The notes beneath the pieces are model-generated. The model did not search any database and had not been told where the DNA came from. It saw only the letters and a program-made list of their open reading frames with translations. The position numbers and the translations under genes were made by a program. A stretch of DNA of 11,506 nt from contig JAEVZE010000356.1 of the NCBI GenBank assembly GCA_023392395.1, positions 1 through 11,506 of the forward strand, written 5' to 3'. This DNA comes from Bacillota bacterium (GTDB lineage: Bacteria > Bacillota > Clostridia > Christensenellales > Aristaeellaceae). This document shows, one piece after another, positions 5,918 to 11,506 of the stretch (position 1 is the stretch's first letter; every line of letters begins with the position of its first letter).

Positions 5918-7057
5918 ATGAACAAAGGACAGGCGCCGCGCTTCCTTGCGCTCGCGCTGGTGCTCGTGCTTGTACTGGCCATCTATTTGGGTACCGCCGC
6001 GGAAATCGCACCGTCAAATCCGATGGGAAGTTTTGCCACGCTGGCCCAGTCTCAGTCTCAGACGCCCTCCCCCGAAGCATTGTCCAGCGCTGACGCCGCC
6101 GCCTCGCCGGATGACGAGGTGATCGCGGAAGATCAGGCCGCGGACGATGCCGCTGATGCCGTCATCGAAAATCCGACCGAGGAAGAAAAATTCCTTTCGG
6201 ATTTGATGAACGAGCTGGACGTCAACGAAACCAACGCGCTGGACAAGGTCAACGGCATGACCCACATCCTGCTCGTCGGCATCGACGCCCGGCCTGGGCA
6301 GAAGACCGGTCGCAGCGATACCATGATGCTGCTCACCATCGATCCCGACCACCAGAGCCTGAAGCTGACCAGCTTCATGCGCGATCTGTATGTGGAAATT
6401 CCGGGCTACAAGAACAACCGCCTGAACGCGGCCTACGTGTTCGGGGGGCCGGAGCTTTTGATCAAGACGCTCAAGAAAAACTTCGGCGTCGACGTGGACT
6501 ACTACGCGGCGGTCAACTTCTCGCTGCTGGCCGATTTGATCGACCAGATTGGCGGGATTACGGCCAACATCGAGTCCAAGACGCAGATGAAGTACATCAA
6601 CCTGGTCATCAAGGAAGACAACGTGGTCCTGAAGAAGGCCTACCCCAAGAAGGGCATCAAGACCAACGACAGCCTTTTGACCAAGACCGGCGAGCAGCTT
6701 CTGAACGGCCGCCAGGCGCAGGCCTATGCCCGGTACCGCAAGGGCTCCAGCGACTTTGAGCGCACCGAGCGGCAGCGCACGGTCATCCTGAAGGCGATGG
6801 AGAAGGTCAAGGCGATGTCCATGATGGATCTGGGCAAGCTGGCGCTGGACAACCTGGACAAGGTAGACACCAACCTGACGCTGGCGGACATCCTCCGGCT
6901 GGCCCCGGCGGCGTTCCAGCTGAAGGACACCGAGGTCAAGCAGCTGCGCATCCCGGTGGACAGCGGATACAAGTCCAAGACCATCTCCGGCATGGCGGTG
7001 CTGGTGCCCAACCGATCCAAGAACGTGGCGGCCATCACCAATTTCCTGCTCAACTAG
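5918..7057 (+). CDS. LytR-CpsA-Psr (LCP) family wall glycopolymer transferase
   Basis: Membrane-anchored enzyme predicted to move lipid-linked anionic glycopolymers (teichoic acid or capsule) onto peptidoglycan on the outer face of the membrane. The 379 residues comprise a short basic N-terminus, one signal-anchor TM (about 9-28), a long Ser/Ala/Asp/Glu-rich linker (about 40-110), then the LCP domain: HILLVGIDARPGQKTGRSD (116-134), LTSFMRDLYVEIPG (150-163) with R155 and D156 as the conserved Arg-Asp, NRLNAAY (167-173), a DLIDQIGGI stretch (206-214), and ARYRKGSSDFERTERQ (271-286) with the conserved RxR/RQ arginines. ATG 5918 has GAGGTGAT 6 nt upstream. It is monocistronic by position, with a hairpin ahead and a terminator behind. 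The acidic linker is unusually long but plausible as a wall-spanning spacer. Confidence 0.95.
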   Translation: MNKGQAPRFLALALVLVLVLAIYLGTAAEIAPSNPMGSFATLAQSQSQTPSPEALSSADAAASPDDEVIAEDQAADDAADAVIENPTEEEKFLSDLMNELDVNETNALDKVNGMTHILLVGIDARPGQKTGRSDTMMLLTIDPDHQSLKLTSFMRDLYVEIPGYKNNRLNAAYVFGGPELLIKTLKKNFGVDVDYYAAVNFSLLADLIDQIGGITANIESKTQMKYINLVIKEDNVVLKKAYPKKGIKTNDSLLTKTGEQLLNGRQAQAYARYRKGSSDFERTERQRTVILKAMEKVKAMSMMDLGKLALDNLDKVDTNLTLADILRLAPAAFQLKDTEVKQLRIPVDSGYKSKTISGMAVLVPNRSKNVAAITNFLLN

Positions 7058-7244
7058 GGCGCTTAAAATCCGCCTTACGGCTTTTGAGCGCAAAAGAAGG
7101 GGCTCAGCGCAGGCCTGAAATTCTGAGGAATTTCCGGGCGGCCCGCTGACAGAAGGAATTGTTTCATTTACCAGTGTGCGCACTGGTTTCTGAAACACAT
7201 TCCCGGCGCGCAGGTCGCCGGGAATGATTGGAAGGTACGAGTGG
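7058..7244 (+). repeat. Four-hairpin intergenic element, copy 4 (forward)
   Basis: Hairpin D (7059-7091, GCGCTTAAAA...TTTTGAGCGC) begins 2 nt after the LCP stop codon. Hairpin A keeps six of seven outer pairs (7109-7115/7140-7146) and a perfect inner stem GAAATTC/GAATTTC (7117-7123/7128-7134). Hairpin B is TGTTTCA plus CCAGTG paired with CACTGG plus TGAAACA (7160-7197), with an internal loop. Hairpin C is a perfect 10-bp stem ATTCCCGGCG/CGCCGGGAAT (7199-7208/7216-7225). The tail GATTGGAAGGTACGAGTGG is shared with copy 2. Confidence 0.9.
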
Positions 7245-7261
7245 GTTCGTTAACCATTTGA

Positions 7262-7297
7262 AGCCGGGAATCCAGAACTGGATTCCCGGCTGTTTTT
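7262..7297 (+). terminator. Rho-independent terminator downstream of the LCP gene
   Basis: Perfect inverted repeat AGCCGGGAATCCAG (7262-7275) with CTGGATTCCCGGCT (7278-7291), then GTTTTTATTTCT. It terminates rightward transcription that has passed through element copy 4. The minus-strand side lacks a T-tract but the stem lies 25 nt past the convergent CCG gene stop and may serve both. Confidence 0.93.
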
Positions 7298-7315
7298 ATT
7301 TCTGGGCCTCCCGCA

Positions 7316-7969
7316 TCAGTGTGCGTTAATGTACGCGTCGAGCTGCTCGTGCCAGCGAACGGTGTCGTAGACTTGAGGCTCCGTCGCCTCGCCGTAGATC
7401 AGATCGATCAGGTGATGGGGTGTCCGGCCGCCGACCGCCATGGACTTGACGCAGGAGACACAGTATACGCATACGTCCTGGCAGGGCATCGACCCCGCCC
7501 GGAGCCTCATCCGCCGCTCAACTTCGTTCAGCGGCAGTTTTTGGTAGAAGTCGTCGCCGCAGCAGACCGAATGAGCGCCGGAGCGCTCCGGCTCGACGAC
7601 CTTAATGCGCATCTTTTGCAGCAGGCTGCGCACTGCCCGGTGCACTTGGGGCCGCTCGCGCACGGGGCATGCGTCGTGCAGGGACATGCTCATGCCGCGG
7701 TAGTCCGGGAGCGGGAAGCCGGGAAGTCTATCCAGCACCTCCCACAAGGAGATCGTGGATACGCCTTCGTACAAACTGCGGAAGCGCCTGTCGCAGCCGG
7801 GGCAGACGTTGACGATTTGGGAGCCCGCCGGAAGCCCCGGATCATGGTGGCAGCAGATGTCATGGGGCAGGACAGGCCCCAGGCGCTCGTTCAACAGCGC
7901 CAGCGTCCGGTCGGCCAGGCGCGGCTTGTACATTTGGAGCGCGCAGCCGGGGTTGAAGTATGTCGTCAT
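7316..7969 (-). CDS. Double CCG-domain Fe-S protein (heterodisulfide reductase subunit B-like)
   Basis: A 217-residue soluble cysteine-rich protein with two CCG motifs of the HdrB/GlpC/LutA type: C9 in NPGCALQ, C39-C40, then C56-x2-C59 (CPGC); and C101, C136-C137 (CCGDDF), then C163, C167, C170, C173. Such motifs hold a non-cubane Fe-S cluster or zinc and act in thiol/disulfide or electron transfer. No membrane segment or partner subunit is encoded nearby, so its redox partner is unknown. The ATG overlaps the stop of the upstream Ada gene by 4 nt (ATGA), which implies translational coupling. The assignment to the CCG superfamily is firm from motifs; the substrate is not known. Confidence 0.85.
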   Translation of the reverse strand: MTTYFNPGCALQMYKPRLADRTLALLNERLGPVLPHDICCHHDPGLPAGSQIVNVCPGCDRRFRSLYEGVSTISLWEVLDRLPGFPLPDYRGMSMSLHDACPVRERPQVHRAVRSLLQKMRIKVVEPERSGAHSVCCGDDFYQKLPLNEVERRMRLRAGSMPCQDVCVYCVSCVKSMAVGGRTPHHLIDLIYGEATEPQVYDTVRWHEQLDAYINAH

Positions 7970-9009
7970 GATTTCTCCTTTGGGCCGTTGTCCCGGCTGA
8001 GCGCGCGCTCGAGCGCGAGAAGCCGTTCCTTTTGATCGATGCCGCCCGCGTAGCCGCGTAAGTTCCCATCCGAGCCCAGGACGCGGTGGCAGGGGATGAG
8101 GACCAACATCGGATTTTCACGGCAGGCCGCGCCCACCGCGCGGCTCGCATGAGGTTTGCCAATCGCCTCCGCGATCTGGGCGTAGGTGCGGGTCTCGCCG
8201 AAGGGAATTTCGGACAGCGCACCCCATACCGCCCTTTGAAAGGGCGTGCCCTTCAGGTTAAACGGCAGATCAAACTGCGTCCGATGGCCTGAGAAGTATT
8301 CGTTCAGCTGCTCCGCCGCCCTGCTGGTCAGACCGGAACCCTGAAAAGAAGCGCCCGGCTCATGGCCGAACCGCACGAAGGTAATGGCCGCGCCGTCGTC
8401 CGCGATCGTCATCGGACCGAAAATTGTGTCATAGACGGCCATCGCGCCGCGTAGGGCTCCCGGCGCATTCCTTTGCTTTCTAAAATCGCTGGGCGTGACG
8501 CCTTCGCGCTTTTTGAAGAAGGCGGCAAAGGCGGACGGGCTTTCAAACCCCAGCGAATGCGCGATTTCCAGGGCCGACTGATCGGACTCTAATAATGCCT
8601 TTACGGCCTCGTCCAACCGAAGCCGATTGAAATATTCCGCCGGGGAAACGCCCGTCTGCGCCCGGAAGACCTGGTCCAATCGGTGCCGCGTCAACCCCAG
8701 AGCGGAGAGCGCGCCGAAAGCCAGACGTTTGTCGGGCAGGTTCTGCGCAAGCGCCGCCTTCGCCCGCTCCACAACGTCCAGATCGGGCGTATACAGGGCA
8801 AGATCCGGCCTGCAGCGCTTGCAGGGCCGGTAGCCCGCGCGCACGGCGTCCTCCGCGCGGTCAAAGAACTGGACGTTCCCCGGAGAGGGTTTTCTGGACC
8901 GGCAGGACGGGCGGCAGAAGATGCCGGTGGACTTGACGGCGTAGTAAAACGCGCCGTCGGCTTCCGCGCTCGAATGTTCGACCGCGTCCCATTTCTCTCG
9001 CTCCGTCAT
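7966..9009 (-). CDS. ada: Bifunctional Ada: methylphosphotriester/O6-methylguanine repair protein and AraC-type regulator
   Basis: A 347-residue, full-length three-part Ada. An N-terminal Ada zinc domain has C32, C36, C63 and C66 (FCRPSC and PCKRC); one of these cysteines should accept the methyl group from phosphotriesters. Next is an AraC-type double helix-turn-helix (about 80-178, with VSPAEYFNRLRLDEA and ALEIAHSLGFESPSAFAAFFK). A C-terminal MGMT/Ogt domain follows, with GTPFQRAVW (254-262) and the active-site IPCHRV (C307). It is a suicide methyltransferase in the cytosol, and methylation of the N-terminal Cys turns it into an activator of its own operon in E. coli; the same is likely here. 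ATG 9009 follows a GGAAGGCGG-type site. It has a consensus TATAAT promoter and is the first gene of a two-gene unit. Confidence 0.95.
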   Translation of the reverse strand: MTEREKWDAVEHSSAEADGAFYYAVKSTGIFCRPSCRSRKPSPGNVQFFDRAEDAVRAGYRPCKRCRPDLALYTPDLDVVERAKAALAQNLPDKRLAFGALSALGLTRHRLDQVFRAQTGVSPAEYFNRLRLDEAVKALLESDQSALEIAHSLGFESPSAFAAFFKKREGVTPSDFRKQRNAPGALRGAMAVYDTIFGPMTIADDGAAITFVRFGHEPGASFQGSGLTSRAAEQLNEYFSGHRTQFDLPFNLKGTPFQRAVWGALSEIPFGETRTYAQIAEAIGKPHASRAVGAACRENPMLVLIPCHRVLGSDGNLRGYAGGIDQKERLLALERALSRDNGPKEKS

Positions 9010-9044
9010 GTGCCCACCGCCTTCCGTTCCCCTTTATGCTCTTT

Positions 9045-9073
9045 ATTATACCGGACGCGGCGCGGGATTTCTA
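9045..9073 (-). promoter_or_regulatory. Promoter of ada and the CCG gene
   Basis: On the minus strand TAGAAA (9068-9073) and a consensus TATAAT (9045-9050) are 17 bp apart. The leader would be about 30 nt. A weak -35 with a perfect -10 fits a promoter that an AraC-type activator could assist; that is inference. Confidence 0.75.
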
Positions 9074-9124
9074 TCGGATTTTGGACATTCAATTCGGCCT
9101 CTTCTTTGCCCGCATAGCAGAAAA

Positions 9125-9156
9125 TGCCCGCTTGCGCAGGCATCAGGTTGCGGGCA
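9125..9156. other. Stem-loop upstream of the ada promoter
   Basis: TGCCCGC (9125-9131) pairs with GCGGGCA (9150-9156) around an 18-nt loop containing TTGCGCAGG. It lies between the ada promoter and element copy 5. No clear role: it is upstream of the ada -35, so not an ada leader structure. Confidence 0.4.
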
Positions 9157-9166
9157 ACCCCGGCGG

Positions 9167-9340
9167 TCCTTCCAATCGTTTCCGGCGACCTGTGCGCCGG
9201 AAACGTGTTGCCGCCACCAGGTCGAAAACTGGTGGCGGTAACAATACATTCGTCAGTGAGCCGCCCGGAAATTCCGAAGAATTTCAGGCTCACGCAGCTT
9301 TTCTTCCGATACGCTGAAAGACCCGAAGGGGATTTCAGCG
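9167..9340 (-). repeat. Four-hairpin intergenic element, copy 5 (reverse)
   Basis: Hairpin C is GTTTCCGGCG/CGCCGGAAAC (9178-9187/9195-9204), perfect 10 bp. Hairpin B is a 15-bp stem with one G-U pair (9206-9220/9229-9243), made of GCCGCCACCAG and CTGGTGGCGG. Hairpin A is GTGAGCC/GGCTCAC (9256-9262/9287-9293) with inner GAAATTC/GAATTTC (9268-9274/9279-9285). Hairpin D is CGCTGAAA...TTTCAGCG (9312-9340), ending one base before the stop codon of the MalG-like permease gene. In the direction of transcription of that gene the order is D-A-B-C, as in copy 4 after the LCP gene. Confidence 0.9.
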
Positions 9341-9341
9341 C

Positions 9342-10250
9342 CTACTTAATGGATCCTTCCACCATGCCCTTGATGATGTACTTCTGCGCGAACAGGAACA
9401 GCACGATGATGGGCAGCATGGCCAGCATGGCGCTGGTCAGGATCAGGTCCCACTGCTTGAGGTAGGAGCCGACGAACGCGGTGACCGCCAGCGGAATCGT
9501 CTGCACCGCGCCGTTGGAGCCCAGGACGAGCAGCGGCAGCAGGTAGTCGTTCCAGATCCAGATGCCGTTTAAGATCAACACCGTCACAGCCACGGGCTGC
9601 AGCAGCGGCAGCACGATCCGGAAGAAGGTGGCCGCCTGGCCACAGCCGTCGATCGTCGCGGCCTCCTCCAGCTCCAGCGGCACGCCCTTGATGAACCCGT
9701 GCAGGATGAACACCGACATCGAGCAGCCAAAGCCCAGGTACGCGAACGCGATGCCCTGGTAGGTGCCCAGCAGCGGGATCCCGATCGCGCCGCCCAGCAT
9801 GCGCAGCCAGCGGACCAGCGGGAACATGACCACCTGGAACGGGATGACCATGGCCGCCACGAACGCCATAAACACGATGGTGGACCAGCGCGTCTTGTTG
9901 CGCACCAGCACCCACGCGCCCATGGCGGAGAACAGCAGGATGATCGAAAGCGAGATCACCGTGATGATCACCGAATCAAAGAACGCGCCGATGTAGTCGG
10001 TGGTGGGGTTGTTGAAGATCTTGACGATGTTTACCCACATCTGGCCCCAGCTGGCCGGCCAGGACACGGCGCTGAAAATGATCTCCTTGGCGTCCTTGGC
10101 GGCGTTCAGGACGACCATCCAGAAGGGCATCATGAACAGGAGGAACAGGAGGATGCCGACCGCTTCCACGGCGATCTTGCCCCATTTACGCGAGGTGCCG
10201 CCCTTGGCGCCCACGGCTTCCAGCGTCAGGGGATTGGCTTTGGTGGTCAT
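9342..10250 (-). CDS. Carbohydrate ABC transporter permease, MalG-like (CUT1)
   Basis: A 302-residue integral membrane protein, inner half of a binding-protein-dependent sugar importer. It has a cytosolic N-terminus, a first TM at about 27-49, and further hydrophobic segments at about 92-115, 124-146, 165-186, 219-243 and 270-290, so about six TMs. The cytosolic EAA loop that docks on the ATPase is EEAATIDGCGQAATFFRIVLP-like (195-215), with the G of the motif at 202. Its ATG overlaps the stop of the upstream permease by one base (TAATG), with AAGGAGGTGG just before it. Substrate cannot be read from permeases. A repeat hairpin follows immediately after the stop. Confidence 0.94.
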   Translation of the reverse strand: MTTKANPLTLEAVGAKGGTSRKWGKIAVEAVGILLFLLFMMPFWMVVLNAAKDAKEIIFSAVSWPASWGQMWVNIVKIFNNPTTDYIGAFFDSVIITVISLSIILLFSAMGAWVLVRNKTRWSTIVFMAFVAAMVIPFQVVMFPLVRWLRMLGGAIGIPLLGTYQGIAFAYLGFGCSMSVFILHGFIKGVPLELEEAATIDGCGQAATFFRIVLPLLQPVAVTVLILNGIWIWNDYLLPLLVLGSNGAVQTIPLAVTAFVGSYLKQWDLILTSAMLAMLPIIVLFLFAQKYIIKGMVEGSIK

Positions 10251-11134
10251 TACATCTCCACCTCCTTGCGCTTATTGAAGTAGACCTGCACCAGCGAGAA
10301 CACGACCAGCACCAGGAAGAACACGACCGACTTGGCCTGGGCCTCGGCCATCTTGTTGGAGCCGTTGGCGGTGTTGTAGATGTCCATTGCCAGGAGCTGG
10401 CTGGCCTTGACCGCGCCGCCCATGAAGCGGGCGCTGGGGCCGCCGTTGGTCAGCGTGAAGTTCATATCGAATTGTTTGAAGGAGTTTGTCAGCGTCAAAA
10501 ACAGCGAAATGGTGAAGGCGTTGGCCATCATCGGGATCAAAACCCGACGCATGCGGGTGAAGTAGCTGGCGCCGTCCACCGACGCGGCCTCCATGACGGA
10601 GGTGGGCACCGACTGGATGGACGCCACGTAGATCATCATGATGTAACCGGCATACTGCCAGGTGTTGACGAAGCTCATCGCCCAGATGACCGTGTCGGTG
10701 CGGGCGATCAGGGATTTGCCCAGGAACGGGAGCGAAGCCCCCGCCAACGTGAACACGTTGTTGAACAGGAACTGCCAGATGTAGCCCAGCACGATGCCGC
10801 CGATCAGGTTGGGCACGAAAAAGCCGGCCCGGTAGAGGTTGCGAAGCCGCGCCTGCCCGGTGACCAAGAGAGACAGGAAAAAGCTGACCACATTGACCAG
10901 CACCACGTTGATTACGGTGTACTCCACCGTGATCATAAAGGAATAAAGAAACTGGGGCTGATGGAACATGCCCCGGAAATTTTCAAAGCCAATGAAGTTG
11001 ATGGCCTCGCGCACGCCGTTCCAGTCGGTCATGGAGTAGTAAATGCCCAGAAAAAACGGGCAGATGATCACCATGAGAAACGCGAACAAACAGGGGAACA
11101 GGAACATCAGGTCGACCGACATTTTTCGTTTCAA
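10250..11134 (-). CDS. Carbohydrate ABC transporter permease, MalF-like (CUT1)
   Basis: A 294-residue sugar importer permease, partner of the MalG-like gene that it precedes. Hydrophobic segments lie at about 9-31, 66-91, 103-125, 148-170, 203-220 and 267-286. The EAA loop is MEAASVDGASYFTRMRRVLIP-like (181-201), and NGGPSARF (230-237) matches the family's conserved NGGP. I chose TTG 11134 because AAGGGGG lies 8 nt upstream and the protein then starts MKRKMSVDLMF just before the first TM. An ATG at 11122 is too far from that site, and an ATG at 11224 would begin inside the repeat. No solute-binding protein or ATPase lies in the window; the former is probably to the right, upstream in the operon, and the ATPase may be a shared MsmX-type protein elsewhere. 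Confidence 0.9.
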   Translation of the reverse strand: MKRKMSVDLMFLFPCLFAFLMVIICPFFLGIYYSMTDWNGVREAINFIGFENFRGMFHQPQFLYSFMITVEYTVINVVLVNVVSFFLSLLVTGQARLRNLYRAGFFVPNLIGGIVLGYIWQFLFNNVFTLAGASLPFLGKSLIARTDTVIWAMSFVNTWQYAGYIMMIYVASIQSVPTSVMEAASVDGASYFTRMRRVLIPMMANAFTISLFLTLTNSFKQFDMNFTLTNGGPSARFMGGAVKASQLLAMDIYNTANGSNKMAEAQAKSVVFFLVLVVFSLVQVYFNKRKEVEM

Positions 11135-11182
11135 GCGGTGTGCCCCCTTCGAGGCGCGGGCGAGCCCGGCCGATTGTATGGC

Positions 11183-11212
11183 ATAATGCAGAGAAAAGAC
11201 CGACCCAACCAA
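11183..11212 (-). promoter_or_regulatory. Weak candidate promoter for the permease genes
   Basis: On the minus strand TTGGTT (11207-11212) and CATTAT (11183-11188) are 18 bp apart. A TACAAT (11173-11178) is also present but lacks a recognisable -35. Either is weak, and the permeases may instead be read from a promoter beyond the right edge. Confidence 0.25.
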
Positions 11213-11216
11213 GGGT

Positions 11217-11424
11217 TTGATCATTGAGCCGGGAATGTGTTTCTGCCACCAGGACGATACTGGTGGCAGAAAAATTACCACAAGTCAGTGAAGAATTTCT
11301 GGCTCACGCGGTTTTCTTCCTTCGCGTTGATACCAATCCAAAACATTCATTATTCGTCGTACCGGCCCTTTGGAATAATTACTGTTTCTACTTGGTATGA
11401 AAAACCATCGTGGTTTTTCAACGC
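11217..11424 (-). repeat. Four-hairpin intergenic element, copy 6 (reverse, damaged and interrupted)
   Basis: Hairpin B is intact and perfect over 13 bp: TTTCTGCCACCAG/CTGGTGGCAGAAA (11240-11252/11260-11272). Hairpin C has only the GCCGGGAAT arm (11228-11236); the other arm and loop are missing. Hairpin A retains AGAATTTC and GGCTCAC (11301-11307) but has lost its partner arm; compared with copy 5 about 18 nt are deleted between GTGA and AGAATTTC. Hairpin D is split by a 67-bp insertion; without it GCGTTGAAAAACCA pairs perfectly with TGGTTTTTCAACGC (11411-11424). Confidence 0.82.
11331..11397. mobile_element. 67-bp MITE-like insertion in hairpin D of copy 6
   Basis: The ends are TACCAA and TTGGTA. 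Over 25 bases the two ends match as inverted repeats at about 19 positions, with a shared inner ATTATTC. It is flanked by TGA on both sides (11328-11330 and 11398-11400). Removing the 67 bp and one TGA restores a perfect 14-bp stem of the host element. It is too short to code for anything, and its base composition is more AT-rich than the surroundings. The helper transposase family is unknown. Confidence 0.7.
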
Positions 11425-11506
11425 CCCGAAGGGAACCGCCTGCGGTCCCCCGCGCGCGAAAACGGGGGAATTTTCAATAGCGGCGCAAGGCCCAGGGGCC
11501 TTGCGC
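11425..11506. other. G/C-rich hairpins at the right edge
   Basis: No gene is supported here. The segment holds a GGGAACCGC/GCGGTCCCC imperfect stem (11431-11439/11442-11450), a CCCCCG/CGGGGG pairing (11446-11451/11463-11468), and a perfect 11-bp stem GCGCAAGGCCC/GGGCCTTGCGC (11483-11493/11496-11506) that ends exactly at the window edge. The last could be the terminator stem of the next gene to the right on the minus strand, but no T-tract follows it in that direction. Confidence 0.5.

Noticed and set aside
6014..7198. Minus-strand open frame of 394 codons over the LCP gene
   Set aside because: Antisense shadow of a clear LCP protein; it also starts within repeat copy 4.
9699..10283. Plus-strand open frame of 194 codons over the MalG-like permease
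   Set aside because: Antisense shadow rich in His, Asp and Arg; the permease on the other strand has full family motifs.
84..11424. CRISPR array
   Set aside because: The repeats are 170-190 bp, kilobases apart, in both orientations and without uniform spacers.

Overview
The window looks like a chromosomal segment of a GC-rich Gram-positive anaerobe of the class Clostridia. The evidence is strong AGGAGG-type ribosome sites, an UPF0237 (ACT)/UPF0210 (PFL) gene pair, a LytR-CpsA-Psr wall enzyme, a CUT1 sugar transporter and a fused Ada protein. Family-level placement is inference; there is no rRNA or tRNA to anchor it.

Layout, left to right. The 3' tip of a possible upstream gene (1-42) is followed by rsmI (+, rRNA 2'-O-ribose methyltransferase). 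Converging on rsmI is the minus-strand pair ACT protein -> PFL/UPF0210 protein. Divergent from the ACT gene is cca (+, tRNA CCA-adding enzyme), then a two-gene unit of a small two-TM membrane protein plus a KdpD/UspA-like protein, then an LCP-family wall enzyme, all on +. Converging on these is a minus-strand pair with a 4-nt ATGA overlap: a three-domain Ada alkylation-repair protein/regulator followed by a double-CCG Fe-S protein. The right end holds two minus-strand carbohydrate ABC permeases (MalF-like then MalG-like, TAATG junction). Their solute-binding protein is presumably encoded beyond the right edge.

The most unusual feature is not a gene. Six copies of a roughly 170-190 bp structured element occupy most of the long intergenic gaps: 84-255, 3223-3410, 4665-4842, 7058-7244, 9167-9340 and 11217-11424, three in each orientation. 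Each is built from four successive hairpins (here D, A, B, C). Stem sequences differ between copies while pairing is kept, and the loop of hairpin C and short linkers are nearly invariant. The sixth copy has lost one arm each of hairpins A and C. Its hairpin D is split by a 67-bp sequence with TACCAA/TTGGTA ends and a TGA direct repeat; removing it restores a perfect 14-bp stem, which is good evidence for a MITE-like insertion. The element is either a mobile repeat of REPIN/MITE type or a dispersed structured RNA. I do not recognise it as a named family.

Other non-coding features are rho-independent terminators after rsmI and the LCP gene, several sigma-A-like promoters, a structured 216-nt spacer inside the ACT-PFL pair, and a pair of GGGGGTTCGGGGGC-type hairpins flanking the PFL gene.
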